Positions 53,631-62,136 of a DNA stretch of 64,000 nt are shown one piece after another. The DNA comes from Paenibacillus sp. sptzw28 (lineage in GTDB: Bacteria > Bacillota > Bacilli > Paenibacillales > Paenibacillaceae). The notes under the pieces were generated by a model, which saw only the letters and a program-made list of their open reading frames with translations, was not told where the DNA came from and did no database searches. The position numbers and the translations under genes were made by a program. How positions within the stretch are numbered: the first letter of the stretch is position 1; every line of letters starts with the position of its first letter. Where the stretch lies: contig NZ_CP080545.1 of the NCBI RefSeq assembly GCF_019550795.1, positions 4,808,001 through 4,872,000 on the forward strand, read 5' to 3'.

Positions 53631-54590
53631 TTACTTTCCCCGTTTGTTATGACCGGTTACATGAACAATTTCTACGTATGGCCGAATACGGTCCATGATA
53701 CGCTGCCCCTTATGGAGCTCATCTCCGTCCTTGTTCGTGAAGCTGAAATGCTGCTCGAGCGCGTCCAGATTGTAATTGGAGGTATAGAAGGTCGGCTTCC
53801 GGTTCATCCGGTAGTTTAGAATGGAGCCCATCACATGATCACGGACCCAAGGATTCAAGTTTTCCGCACCGATGTCGTCAAAGATGAGCAAATCCGTCTC
53901 CTTCATCATATCGACGGTTTCCTTGAGCTTGCCCGGCTCAAGCATAAGCGATTTCAAATCCTCGACGAATTCCGGCATATAGACGATCGCTCCGGTGAAG
54001 CCCGCCTTCGCCAGCTCATGAAGCATGTAGCACATAAGAAATGTTTTTCCCGTGCCGAACATACCCGCCAGATACAGCCCTTCCTTCTGCAGTCCCTGTT
54101 CCTTCGTTCTGTCGATATACTTCAGCAGCTGCCCGACGGCTTTCATCCGCTCCAGATCGTTTGTCAGTATTTCATCGGCCGAATAGCCCCGGGACAAAGC
54201 CGTTTCATCCACGTAAAAGCTGCGGACCCGGCTCCGGATTTGCTCTTCGCTTTGTCTGGTCAGCAGCTTCTTGCATGTCACCTTGCGGTCGGTCAACTGG
54301 ACCAGATCTCCGATCGTTTCACATGAGAGCAGCGTATAATGGCCTTCGAAATCGTTGGGACAGCGGTCCAAGCCGGGACAATTGGAACAGTTGCGGTATT
54401 CCTTGACATATTGATACAGCCGGTTCAAATGGAGCCGAAGCGTCTCTTGGCTTAGCTCCGGATGTTTGCTGCGCAGCCGTTCAATAAGCGGGTCTTCAAG
54501 CAGCTCGGCCATTATCCGGTCAGCCTGCTGAAGGGCGGCATTGCCGCTCGGCCATTGTTTAAGCAGCTCGCCTAGCGATTCCATCGCCAT
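53631..54590 (-). CDS. dnaI: Primosomal protein DnaI (helicase loader)
   Basis: AAA+ ATPase that loads the replicative helicase. N-terminal helicase-interaction domain with a zinc-binding Cys cluster (NCSNCPGLDRCPNDF about 63-77), then Walker A GMFGTGKTFL near 170, Walker B LLIFDDIGAENL and the sensor region FYTSNYNL. 319 residues. GAGGTG eight bases before the ATG. Cotranscribed with dnaB. Confidence 0.94.
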   Translation of the reverse strand: MAMESLGELLKQWPSGNAALQQADRIMAELLEDPLIERLRSKHPELSQETLRLHLNRLYQYVKEYRNCSNCPGLDRCPNDFEGHYTLLSCETIGDLVQLTDRKVTCKKLLTRQSEEQIRSRVRSFYVDETALSRGYSADEILTNDLERMKAVGQLLKYIDRTKEQGLQKEGLYLAGMFGTGKTFLMCYMLHELAKAGFTGAIVYMPEFVEDLKSLMLEPGKLKETVDMMKETDLLIFDDIGAENLNPWVRDHVMGSILNYRMNRKPTFYTSNYNLDALEQHFSFTNKDGDELHKGQRIMDRIRPYVEIVHVTGHNKRGK

Positions 54591-54608
54591 CTGTCATTCA
54601 CCTCTTAC

Positions 54609-56153
54609 TCACGTTTTTCCGTCCAATTTACGGGCTAACCGCCGCATTTCCTCCAGTTCCTCAGGTGTGAGCGCGGCTCCGCCCGGGGTGTTCTGCATAA
54701 TTGAGATCGCCGGCTTGCGACGTCCGCGGCCTCCGCCTGAAGTTGCGCCCCCCCTGGAAGGGGAAGCCGCTGCGCCCCCGCCCGCTTCGCGCCGCCGCTC
54801 CTTATCGGATTCCAGCCGAATCTGTTCTCTTACATAGCGGACCGCTTTCTCGAACGAATCGACTCTCTTGACAAGCATGTTGGACGCAACGGCGTCTATG
54901 TACGTCTTCGTCACCCGCTGAGCGTCGTTCATCCCTAATACATAGTGTATGAGCACATTAATAACGGAACCGTGAAGCTTATAATTGAGATCGATCACTT
55001 CAAACACACGGATTATCCACTCAGGCACTGCGCCTGGGAAAAATCTCGCAATAAACCTCGTATGCGGCTCATTACGCATCAGCATATTATATTGATGAAT
55101 ATCGCAGCGCCCTTCAAGCTGTGCGGGCACTTCCATATAGAATTCGGCCTGTACTCCCACTTCGTCAGGCATGTCGCCGCTATCGGAGTCAGAGTGATCG
55201 CCTTCTTCTGCCGCAGTATCCGCACCTGCTGCATTCGTGCGGCCGAATATACGCTGCCTTTCGTCAATGCGTTTGCGGTCCTGCCTGTACATCTGACTGG
55301 CCCGAAGCTGCAGCTCGTCGATCTTAAGCTCCCCTCTGACGCCGAATACATCGTCCTCATCGAGCAGCCTGCACAGATCGACTACGGTTAAACCGTACTT
55401 ATAGGCGATATAGTTAAGCTGCGCCATTTTCTCCTCATCACCGCGGAGCCGTTCCACGAAGCTCCGGTTCGATGAATTACGCGGAAACCGCATTATGATT
55501 TCACCGTACTGAATACCCGCTGTCTCCAGTTGGGGCCTTGACTGCGCTTGTCTGGCAGGCGCGACCTCGGTGAGCGCCTGTTCCAGCTCCAGATCGATTC
55601 CCTGCGTATTTAAACGAAAGATTTCATAGAACGGCACCGTAATATTTTCCTTCAGAAGCTCGGCGCCTGCCAGCTCGTCCGCTTCCTTGGCATAGAACGA
55701 TTCCCTAAGCTCGATAACCGAATGCTTGCCGACCTTATCGCGCAGCAGCATCGTTAAATGCGGGCTGCCGAAGAATTCATCCGGCGTCAGCGGCTTGATC
55801 AGTTCATATTCATAAACGACGTCGTCATTATCCGGAACGCCCAGACGAGACGTCTGAAGCAGCCCAACCGCCTCCAGACGCGATGAGTGAACGACCAGGT
55901 CCTGGCGGCCCCGCTCATTCATTTCGAGTCCCAGCCCAAGAAAGAGCTTTCTCTGCGGCTCGAGAGTGGAATAGCCCACCCGGTCATCCGCCACCTGCTG
56001 GTACAGCTGCGCGTATAGGCCTGCTGCAAACGCGCCGATCATCGGCTGATAGATAAGGCCGATCATTTTGCGGTCTACCGCGCTCAGCGAGAAATCGCGA
56101 AAGATGTAATAACGATGATGCTCCGTAAATTGATGCAAGTTGCCTATCCGCAT
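54609..56153 (-). CDS. dnaB: Replication initiation/membrane attachment protein DnaB
   Basis: Bacillus-type DnaB, which works with DnaD and DnaI to load helicase at oriC and in restart. 514 residues with two DnaD-like regions (about 15-110 and 390-465: DLNYKLHGSVINVLIHYVLGM), and a C-terminal Gly/Arg-rich disordered stretch before MRRLARKLDGK. The ATG at 56153 has GGAG ten bases upstream; the ATG nine codons earlier has no SD. Followed by dnaI after 18 bases. Confidence 0.9.
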   Translation of the reverse strand: MRIGNLHQFTEHHRYYIFRDFSLSAVDRKMIGLIYQPMIGAFAAGLYAQLYQQVADDRVGYSTLEPQRKLFLGLGLEMNERGRQDLVVHSSRLEAVGLLQTSRLGVPDNDDVVYEYELIKPLTPDEFFGSPHLTMLLRDKVGKHSVIELRESFYAKEADELAGAELLKENITVPFYEIFRLNTQGIDLELEQALTEVAPARQAQSRPQLETAGIQYGEIIMRFPRNSSNRSFVERLRGDEEKMAQLNYIAYKYGLTVVDLCRLLDEDDVFGVRGELKIDELQLRASQMYRQDRKRIDERQRIFGRTNAAGADTAAEEGDHSDSDSGDMPDEVGVQAEFYMEVPAQLEGRCDIHQYNMLMRNEPHTRFIARFFPGAVPEWIIRVFEVIDLNYKLHGSVINVLIHYVLGMNDAQRVTKTYIDAVASNMLVKRVDSFEKAVRYVREQIRLESDKERRREAGGGAAASPSRGGATSGGGRGRRKPAISIMQNTPGGAALTPEELEEMRRLARKLDGKT

Positions 56154-56221
56154 CTGCTTTCGACTCCATCCGACTTTCATAGTTTCTATTATTTTATCAT
56201 AAAAGAAGACGCCTTTTGACG

Positions 56222-56262
56222 TGCGAAAAAAGAAAATCCCCCTGTCAGAGGGAATTTTCTTT
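56222..56262 (-). terminator. Terminator of the alpha/beta hydrolase gene
   Basis: AAAGAAAATTCCC and GGGGGATTTTCTTT arms, then TTTTC, on the minus strand. Confidence 0.8.
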
Positions 56263-56276
56263 GGTTCATACGATGT

Positions 56277-57155
56277 TTAAACTCTCGATCCGGCTTCTCC
56301 CTCGTTTCTGCCTTCCACGCCGTGTTCCGCAAGTACTTGCAGCAGCTCGCTCCGCTCCTCCAGCGTGTCCGCAATCGAGGGCTCCTCATGCCTCTCTATC
56401 CACTGGCCGATAACGAGCCCGGCTTTTACCGGCTCTTTCATCAGCAGCTGATGCTTGGCTTTGAGAACTCCGTACAGCTCGCTATCGGGAAGCAGGTGGT
56501 GCATCGCCTCCGCATTTACCCTGCCCGCGCGATCCGCAGTACCATAAACCAGCAGCATGGGCAGGCTAATACGCGGAAGCTGCCGCTCGAACGTCTCATC
56601 CAGGCAGGCGCCGACATAATCTCTCCATTTTGCCGGGTCCCCCTGCTTCGCATCCGAGTTTAGCGCTTGAAATGCCGTTCTGTTGTCCGCCTCCCGTAAA
56701 GCGGAACTGAAAGCGATTATATCCTTCGCCTTAAGCGCACTCGTCATATAAGCGGCCTGCAGCTTGGAGCGGCTTATTATATCGGTATAAGCTGCGGCAC
56801 CGGAAATAATAATTCCGCCGCAGAAGCGGTCCGGATAGGCCAGCAGTGCAGTAAGCAGCGGGAACGAGCCTGCGCCGTATGAGCACAAATATGATTTCTT
56901 CACGCCGCAAGCGTCAAGCAACCGCCTCAAATCTTCGGCAACGAGCGGAAGGGTGAGCTTGGCCGCACCTGGCTCGCTGTATCCGTGACCGCGGATATCG
57001 CAAGTAATAATACGATGCTTGTCCACAAGCTCCGTCCGCAGGTACGTGAACAATCTGCTGCTGAGACAGGGCGGATGTATGCAAACGATCGGTACACCGC
57101 GATCCCCCTGCTCATGAAAATGAATCGCTACATCTCCATTATGAAAAAACGGCAC
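56277..57155 (-). CDS. Alpha/beta-hydrolase fold protein
   Basis: A 292-residue soluble protein. Oxyanion region CIHPPCLSS near 27, then CDIRGHGYS, nucleophile elbow LCSYGAGSFP (Ser flanked by Cys, where most members have Gly), acid in YGTADRAG and His in KAKHQLL. Substrate unknown; the gene carries no operon context beyond its own terminator. GTG start with GAGGTG eight bases upstream. The altered elbow (C-S-Y-G instead of G-x-S-x-G) is unusual but the triad is complete. Confidence 0.83.
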   Translation of the reverse strand: MPFFHNGDVAIHFHEQGDRGVPIVCIHPPCLSSRLFTYLRTELVDKHRIITCDIRGHGYSEPGAAKLTLPLVAEDLRRLLDACGVKKSYLCSYGAGSFPLLTALLAYPDRFCGGIIISGAAAYTDIISRSKLQAAYMTSALKAKDIIAFSSALREADNRTAFQALNSDAKQGDPAKWRDYVGACLDETFERQLPRISLPMLLVYGTADRAGRVNAEAMHHLLPDSELYGVLKAKHQLLMKEPVKAGLVIGQWIERHEEPSIADTLEERSELLQVLAEHGVEGRNEGEAGSRV

Positions 57156-57250
57156 AGCCTGATCACCTCGGATTCCTCTGCAAATGCGCCCCTTGGGCGG
57201 CAGTCGCAGGGTTTGACCTTAGTATGGCCGAACCGTTTCACTTTTCATGT

Positions 57251-57556
57251 TTAGAACATTTTGTAACCGCCGCGCCGCAGCGCCCTTATGGTCGCCCCGC
57301 TCACATAAGCGCCAATCAATGCCCCGATAGCAGGCATAATATCGACAAAGGTAAATGCAGTAAAATTACCCGCAAATGTCTTCGTATTATCCCAAGTCTG
57401 CCAGATAAAGAGCGGCAGAAGTACAATAATGAACAGGTAAATCGGAAACCATGTCGTTTTGAGCAGCATATTTAAAATGAAGCCGATTCCGAACATCATC
57501 ACGAAAAACAATACCGTCGCAATGATGAGCTGCAGAATATCAACATCCGTATTCAT
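57251..57556 (-). CDS. yuiB: YuiB-like membrane protein
   Basis: 101 residues, three hydrophobic segments (about 7-32, 36-53, 66-90) and a basic end IRALRRGGYKMF. The pattern LQLIIATVLFFVMMFGIGFILNMLL matches B. subtilis YuiB, which is also near yumB/yumC. Function unknown. The start is the ATG at 57556 with GGGGAAG ten bases upstream; the longer frame has no SD. Confidence 0.75.
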   Translation of the reverse strand: MNTDVDILQLIIATVLFFVMMFGIGFILNMLLKTTWFPIYLFIIVLLPLFIWQTWDNTKTFAGNFTAFTFVDIMPAIGALIGAYVSGATIRALRRGGYKMF

Positions 57557-57759
57557 AACGATTCGTCTTCCCCTTTCGCTACGAATAGTGTAGTAGATGG
57601 CAGTTAGGAAGTCAATTTCATTTGCCATCTTGTCACAAGTCCGCCATTTGCGCTCCTTTATTCCATTACGATACAATGTAAGCGACTATTAACGACTACT
57701 TGCAGCTGTGAAGGACAAGAAAGCGCCCGCGGCTGCAGTAACTAGGGAGCTGGGTACTT

Positions 57760-58506
57760 ATGAGTGAAGCGGCACAAACACTGGAAGGCTGGTATGCACT
57801 GCACGATTTTCGTACGATCGATTGGCAAGCCTGGAAGCAGGCTGACGCAAGCCTGCGGAATGCCGCGCTGGGTGAGCTTCAGTCATTTCTTAGCGAATGG
57901 CAGGCTGTCGAGGACGCTAAGGCAGGCAGCACCGCTTTTTACTCTATTGTTGGCCAGAAAGCCGATTTTGTCCTTATGCATTTACGTGAAACGCTCGAGG
58001 AGCTGAACGCCCTTGAAACGGCATTCAACAAATCCGCCTTCGCGCAGTTTACCTCGCCGGCGCATTCTTATGTCAGCGTTGTTGAGCTGAGCAACTATAT
58101 GGCGCCGCCCGGCTCCGATCCGATGCAAAACCCCGATATCATTGCACGGCTCAAGCCGGCTCTGCCGAAGTGGAATCATATCTGCTTCTACCCGATGAAC
58201 AAACGCAGACAGGGCAGCGACAACTGGTACATGCTGAGCATGGACGAGCGCAGGGCAATGATGCGCAGTCATGGGATGATCGGCAGGCAATACGCGGGAA
58301 AAGTGAAACAAATCATAACGGGCTCCGTCGGTTTCGACAATTGGGAGTGGGGCGTGACGCTGTTCGCGGAAGATGCGCTGCAGTTCAAGAAGCTTGTCTA
58401 TGAAATGCGCTTTGACGAGGTGAGCGCACGCTTCGGGGACTTTGGTGATTTCTACGTCGGCAACCGGTTGCCCGAAGAAAAGCTCCAACAGTTCCTGAGC
58501 CTGTAA
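57760..58506 (+). CDS. hemQ: Coproheme decarboxylase HemQ (ChdC)
   Basis: Final step of the coproporphyrin-dependent heme pathway of Gram-positives: oxidative decarboxylation of coproheme III to heme b. Chlorite-dismutase fold; the heme-ligand His171 is in [11 protein letters not shown] and the radical Tyr144 in [11 protein letters not shown], both needed for activity in relatives. 248 residues. GGGAG ten bases before the ATG. Monocistronic. The gene for ferrochelatase and others of the pathway are not in the window. Confidence 0.95.
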   Translation: MSEAAQTLEGWYALHDFRTIDWQAWKQADASLRNAALGELQSFLSEWQAVEDAKAGSTAFYSIVGQKADFVLMHLRETLEELNALETAFNKSAFAQFTSPAHSYVSVVELSNYMAPPGSDPMQNPDIIARLKPALPKWNHICFYPMNKRRQGSDNWYMLSMDERRAMMRSHGMIGRQYAGKVKQIITGSVGFDNWEWGVTLFAEDALQFKKLVYEMRFDEVSARFGDFGDFYVGNRLPEEKLQQFLSL

Positions 58507-58517
58507 CAGGAGAAAAC

Positions 58518-58552
58518 GGCCGATGTGCATAAGCACATCGGCCATTATTTTT
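58518..58552 (+). terminator. Terminator of hemQ
   Basis: GGCCGATGTGC-ATAA-GCACATCGGCC, then ATTATTTTT. Confidence 0.9.
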
Positions 58553-58594
58553 AGAACATAAGAAGATTTTCCGCTGTACTTACTCAAACTTTAT

Positions 58595-58852
58595 TTAATC
58601 CTCGTCGTCATCTTCTTCCATTAAACGCTTCGCCTCGAGATAAGCCTCGGTCTGGCGGTCGCGTTCCCGCCCCTTCTCCTTCAGCCTCTCTATCGCCGGA
58701 AGAATAAGGATGTCCACTTCCTTCTGCACCGTATAAGCCAGGTCATGGCGGGTCTGCGACTCCAGATACGAGCCGACTTCCATCAAAGCGTTGTACCGGT
58801 CAAGCTCTTCCCTCGTTAAAAGACCCCGGACTTGCACGCTGCAGTGGCGCAT
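58595..58852 (-). CDS. Small acidic-tailed helical protein of unknown function
   Basis: 85 residues, mostly helical and charged, ending EEDDDED. The start overlaps the ndh stop (TAATG), so it is translated by coupling with ndh, and a role with NDH-2 is possible. No motif recognised. Confidence 0.6.
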   Translation of the reverse strand: MRHCSVQVRGLLTREELDRYNALMEVGSYLESQTRHDLAYTVQKEVDILILPAIERLKEKGRERDRQTEAYLEAKRLMEEDDDED

Positions 58853-60045
58853 TACAGGAATTTTCCTTTACGAAGGACGAGTGGAATCCCGCCAATGATG
58901 TATAAGTAGCGAATATCGATCGCTTTCTTGAGAAGTGCCGCAACAGCGCCTTTATATTTCTTGCCGAACGCAATACCGACCGCTTCGCCTTTACCGAGCG
59001 ATGCAACCGTACCTTTGTTCTTGAAATCGAATTGCTTAAGCGGTTGGTTCCGGATCGAGGCAACCAGGTTGTGCGCACACGTAACGCCCTGCTGCATCGC
59101 TATCTGCGCAGTCGGCGGGTACGGACGGCCTTCCGCATTGAACATCAGAGAGTTGTCTCCGACTACATATATATTCTCATGTCCGGGTACACGCAGGGTA
59201 TCATCCACTTTCACGCGTCCGCGCATCGTTTCGATGCCCGCTTCCTCGATTAACCGGTTCCCTCTTACGCCCGCCGCCCAAATAACCGTAGCCGCACGAA
59301 TCTCTTCGTTGTCGCCGACGATGACTCCGTCCGCCGTACATTCCTTGATGGCAGTTCCGATCCGGAACGTGACGCCTTTCTTTGTAAGTACCTGCATCGC
59401 ATATTCGACCAGCTCGGGATCGAATCCAGGCAGGGCGGTCGGTGCCGCTTCAATGTTATATAATTTAACGAGCGACGGATCGACGTCGAATTGTTTGCAA
59501 AGCTCCGGAATCCGGTCGGCAAGCTCCCCGACAAACTCGATCCCGGTAAAGCCCGCGCCGCCAACGACGAACGTCAGGTAGTCCGTGCGGTGAGGCTCCC
59601 TTTTGTAACGGGCGAATTGGTATTCGATATGTTCACGGATTAGACGAACCGAGTTAATGCTTCGAATGTTCATTGCGTGCTCCAGCATGCCCGGAATGCC
59701 GAACGTCTCCGGCTCGCCGCCGAGTCCAATGACAAGATAATCATAAGAAAGCGTCCCGTCTTCAAGAATAACCTTCTTGTCCTGTGTGCGGATCTGGACG
59801 ACGGTCGATTTAACGAAATCGATCTTGAACTCGTCTATAAGTTTGGAGATACTTACGCGGGCATTCTCCGTCTTGTCCGTGCCGGCTGCAGGCATATGCA
59901 GGTGCGTCGTAATGTAGTGATAGTCGTGCTTGTTGACCAGCGTAACGTCCGCTTCATTGTAGTTCAGTTCCTTCTGGAGACGGAGCGCGGTTAACACACC
60001 GCCGTATCCGGCCCCAAGGATTACAATCTTAGGTATGTTGCTCAT
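58852..60045 (-). CDS. ndh: Type II NADH dehydrogenase (NDH-2)
   Basis: Single-subunit, non-proton-pumping NADH:menaquinone oxidoreductase on the inner face of the membrane. FAD motif KIVILGAGYGGVLTALRL, NAD motif FVVGGAGFTGIEFVGELA, second FAD motif NIYVVGDNS, quinone-site AMQQGVTCAHN, and a hydrophobic/basic C-terminus (IGGIPLVLRKGKFL). 397 residues. The ATG at 60045 follows GGATGGGA. A Rex box lies 40 bases upstream, which ties expression to the NADH/NAD+ ratio. Confidence 0.94.
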   Translation of the reverse strand: MSNIPKIVILGAGYGGVLTALRLQKELNYNEADVTLVNKHDYHYITTHLHMPAAGTDKTENARVSISKLIDEFKIDFVKSTVVQIRTQDKKVILEDGTLSYDYLVIGLGGEPETFGIPGMLEHAMNIRSINSVRLIREHIEYQFARYKREPHRTDYLTFVVGGAGFTGIEFVGELADRIPELCKQFDVDPSLVKLYNIEAAPTALPGFDPELVEYAMQVLTKKGVTFRIGTAIKECTADGVIVGDNEEIRAATVIWAAGVRGNRLIEEAGIETMRGRVKVDDTLRVPGHENIYVVGDNSLMFNAEGRPYPPTAQIAMQQGVTCAHNLVASIRNQPLKQFDFKNKGTVASLGKGEAVGIAFGKKYKGAVAALLKKAIDIRYLYIIGGIPLVLRKGKFL

Positions 60046-60084
60046 CGCAGAATCCCATCCATTCCTATTTCTTTTTACTTTACT

Positions 60085-60102
60085 TTGTGAAAAATTACAC
60101 AA
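60085..60102. promoter_or_regulatory. Rex operator upstream of ndh
   Basis: TTGTGAAAAATTACACAA matches the Rex consensus TTGTGAA-N4-TTCACAA with one mismatch. It lies 40-57 bases before the ndh ATG, within its promoter area. In B. subtilis Rex also controls ndh. Confidence 0.7.
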
Positions 60103-60304
60103 TCCCAGTCAAAAATTAAAATTCTCTTGTCTCTAGTTTGTGAACCGATTAACGCTTTTATCACAAGCAGGTACGCCGATTCGACAACGGTTTATTAATA
60201 CCTCACATGATACAAACTTTTCAGCAAAAGTTCAAGGGAAAATTATACGAAAAACTTTAGAACAACATACAATATTTTTATTTCCCTCCCGCGCGCCGAA
60301 CGGA

Positions 60305-60310
60305 TATAAT
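60305..60310 (+). promoter_or_regulatory. -10 box of yumC
   Basis: Perfect TATAAT 34 bases before the GTG; the -35 position reads TTCCCT, poor. The rest of 60103-60300 shows no gene. Confidence 0.4.
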
Positions 60311-60343
60311 ATTCAAGTGATTGATCTTATGGAGGTGCCATCT

Positions 60344-61345
60344 GTGTCCAACTCAGCAGCTACAGAAAATATCGTCGATATTGCCATTATCGGCGGTGGC
60401 CCCGCAGGGATGTTTGCCGCTTTCTACGGCGGCATGCGTCAAGCTTCGGTAAAGATTGTCGAAAGCATGCCACAGCTCGGCGGCCAGCTCGCCGCGCTTT
60501 ACCCTGAAAAATATATATATGATGTGGCCGGATTTCCGAAGGTGACGGCGGGGGAGCTCGTGGAGCAGTTAAAAAGGCAAATGAGCCATTTTAACCCCGA
60601 CGTTCGTCTGGAGGAGAAAGTACGCCAGGTCATCAAACGAGATGAACGCTTGTTTGAAATCGTTACCGATAAAACGGTTCACTATGCCAAGGCGGTGATC
60701 GTCACGGCAGGAGTGGGCGCGTTCGAGCCGCGCCGGTTGGATCTACCGGAAGCGGCGCAATATGAGAAAACCAATCTGCATTACTTTATCAGCGATTTAA
60801 ACCAATTCAAAGGACATCACGTTCTCGTCAGCGGCGGCGGCGACTCCGCTGTCGACTGGTCGCTTATGCTTGAGCCTATTGCGGCGAGTGTGACGCTCAT
60901 TCACAGACGAGATAAATTCCGGGCGCATGAACACAGCGTAGAGAACCTGATGAACTCAAAGGTAAACGTACTTACGCCTTACGAAATCACTTCGCTCAGC
61001 GGCTCGGACCGTATCGAGAAGGTCATTCTGCAGGATGTCAAATCCAAAGAGATGAAAGAATTGAATGTCGATTCGGTTATCGTCAACTTTGGCTTTATAT
61101 CCTCGCTGGGACCGATTTCCGAGTGGGGTCTTCAAATTGACAACGGATCGATCGTTGTCGACTCACGGATGGAGACGAGTATTCCCGGGATATTCGCCGC
61201 CGGCGATATTACCACTTACCCGGGCAAACTGAAGCTAATCGCCGTAGGATTCGGCGAGGCGCCTACTGCCGTCAACAACGCGAAGGTTTACGTCGATCCG
61301 GACGCCAAGCTCTCCCCGGGCCACAGCAGCAATATGAAATTATAA
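60344..61345 (+). CDS. yumC: Ferredoxin/flavodoxin-NADP+ reductase (YumC type)
   Basis: Thioredoxin-reductase-like FNR that passes electrons between NADPH and ferredoxin or flavodoxin. FAD motif [26 protein letters not shown] motif [18 protein letters not shown]-terminal [30 protein letters not shown]. It lacks the CxxC of thioredoxin reductase, as expected. 333 residues. The start is the GTG at 60344 with GGAGGTG six bases upstream; the longer in-frame extension has no SD. Confidence 0.93.
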   Translation: MSNSAATENIVDIAIIGGGPAGMFAAFYGGMRQASVKIVESMPQLGGQLAALYPEKYIYDVAGFPKVTAGELVEQLKRQMSHFNPDVRLEEKVRQVIKRDERLFEIVTDKTVHYAKAVIVTAGVGAFEPRRLDLPEAAQYEKTNLHYFISDLNQFKGHHVLVSGGGDSAVDWSLMLEPIAASVTLIHRRDKFRAHEHSVENLMNSKVNVLTPYEITSLSGSDRIEKVILQDVKSKEMKELNVDSVIVNFGFISSLGPISEWGLQIDNGSIVVDSRMETSIPGIFAAGDITTYPGKLKLIAVGFGEAPTAVNNAKVYVDPDAKLSPGHSSNMKL

Positions 61346-61373
61346 GACCTAAACCCATGTATTCAAAGAAAAT

Positions 61374-61441
61374 AAGGGTATCCTATTCTTTAACCGTCGG
61401 CGCTTCATGACTAAACGCCGACGGCAAAGGAGGATACCCTT
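61374..61441 (+). promoter_or_regulatory. Nested hairpin that sequesters the SD of the Cys-rich gene
   Basis: Outer arms AAGGGTATCCT (61374-61384) and AGGATACCCTT (61431-61441); inner arms CCGTCGGCG (61394-61402) and CGCCGACGG (61416-61424). The outer 3' arm includes part of the SD AAAGGAGGAT and ends just before the ATG. Folded RNA would hide the SD. It may also act as the yumC terminator, though no T run follows. Confidence 0.7.
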
Positions 61442-61442
61442 T

Positions 61443-61688
61443 ATGTTATGTCCCGTTTGCAATGGTCTGGAGCAGCTTGCAGCTCAATGCCCGGCGTGTT
61501 CAAGAAATGCGGACGACTGTGGACGGCTGTCCGATTTTGCCGGTCCTTATGCGCCTTATCAGCCCGATCCGGACACGGATTCCATATATAATGAGACGGT
61601 TAGCTTGGATTATGAGTTCAGCTGTTTGCATGTCATTTATTGTCCTGAGTGTGAGAAAACGTTCGAGGCGGCAATAACAAAATGGTGA
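61443..61688 (+). CDS. Small Cys-rich (zinc-ribbon-like) protein
   Basis: 81 residues with CPVC near 3, CPAC near 16, single Cys near 26 and 61, and CPEC near 68. Paired CxxC motifs suggest one or two zinc sites. The middle is acidic and Pro/Tyr-rich. I do not recognise the family. GGAGG stands nine bases before the ATG but inside a strong hairpin. No promoter is seen between yumC and this gene, so it is probably read from yumC. Confidence 0.6.
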   Translation: MLCPVCNGLEQLAAQCPACSRNADDCGRLSDFAGPYAPYQPDPDTDSIYNETVSLDYEFSCLHVIYCPECEKTFEAAITKW

Positions 61689-61715
61689 GCATCGGGGCAG
61701 GTTCGTCTTAGTTGA

Positions 61716-61859
61716 TCAAGCGGTGATACGATAGGTATCCGGGTTCAACTTTCTTCGTATCATCTCCGCGGCGAGCAGTTTGATGAATTCGGGCTCCAGA
61801 TCAAACTGGACCGCCGAATAATAAGCGTCTACAAGAAGATCATCAGACAGCATCTCCAT
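61716..61859 (-). CDS. sda: Sporulation inhibitor Sda (47 aa)
   Basis: Blocks the sporulation kinases (KinA type) when replication is disturbed or active. The 47-residue sequence opens MEMLSDDLLVDAYYSAVQFD and continues EPEFIKLLAAEMIRRKL, matching the helical-hairpin layout of B. subtilis Sda (LSDELL...FIELI..EI.RR). SD AAAGGAGTG stands eight bases before the ATG at 61859. A sigma-A promoter and a cluster of DnaA boxes lie upstream, the same control logic as in B. subtilis. Confidence 0.85.
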   Translation of the reverse strand: MEMLSDDLLVDAYYSAVQFDLEPEFIKLLAAEMIRRKLNPDTYRITA

Positions 61860-61892
61860 CTTCCACACTCCTTTCCTATTTCTTCCTTGTTC

Positions 61893-61921
61893 ATCTTAGC
61901 ATGTCCCTATATGCAGAACAA
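61893..61921 (-). promoter_or_regulatory. Promoter of sda
   Basis: TTGTTC, 17 bases, TAAGAT on the minus strand, about 35 bases before the ATG. Confidence 0.6.
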
Positions 61922-61930
61922 GCGTTCCGA

Positions 61931-62029
61931 TTATCCACAACCCTGTGTGGACAGCATGTGTGTAAGTTGTGGGTAATCGTCGAAAAAACAGGAATAGCAA
62001 CGAGGATAATGTGGATACGGTTATACACA
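61931..62029. promoter_or_regulatory. DnaA-box cluster upstream of sda
   Basis: Five boxes in 99 bases: TTATCCACA (61931, perfect), TGTGGACAG (61946, two mismatches, reverse), TGTGGGTAA (61968, one mismatch, reverse), TGTGGATAC (62010, one mismatch, reverse), TTATACACA (62021, one mismatch). The perfect box abuts the sda -35. Confidence 0.8.
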
Positions 62030-62136
62030 GCTGTGTTCTTTACAGTTTCAATAAAAAAGTTTGATGGCACTCTATAAACCTATCAAGCAAATATATTAAA
62101 TCACGTTAACAAACATATGATTGCTCTCTTAAAGCG

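Noticed and set aside
60140..60343. N-terminal extension of YumC by 68 residues
   Set aside because: The extension spans the -10 box, has no SD and no similarity to the family; the GTG at 60344 has an ideal SD.
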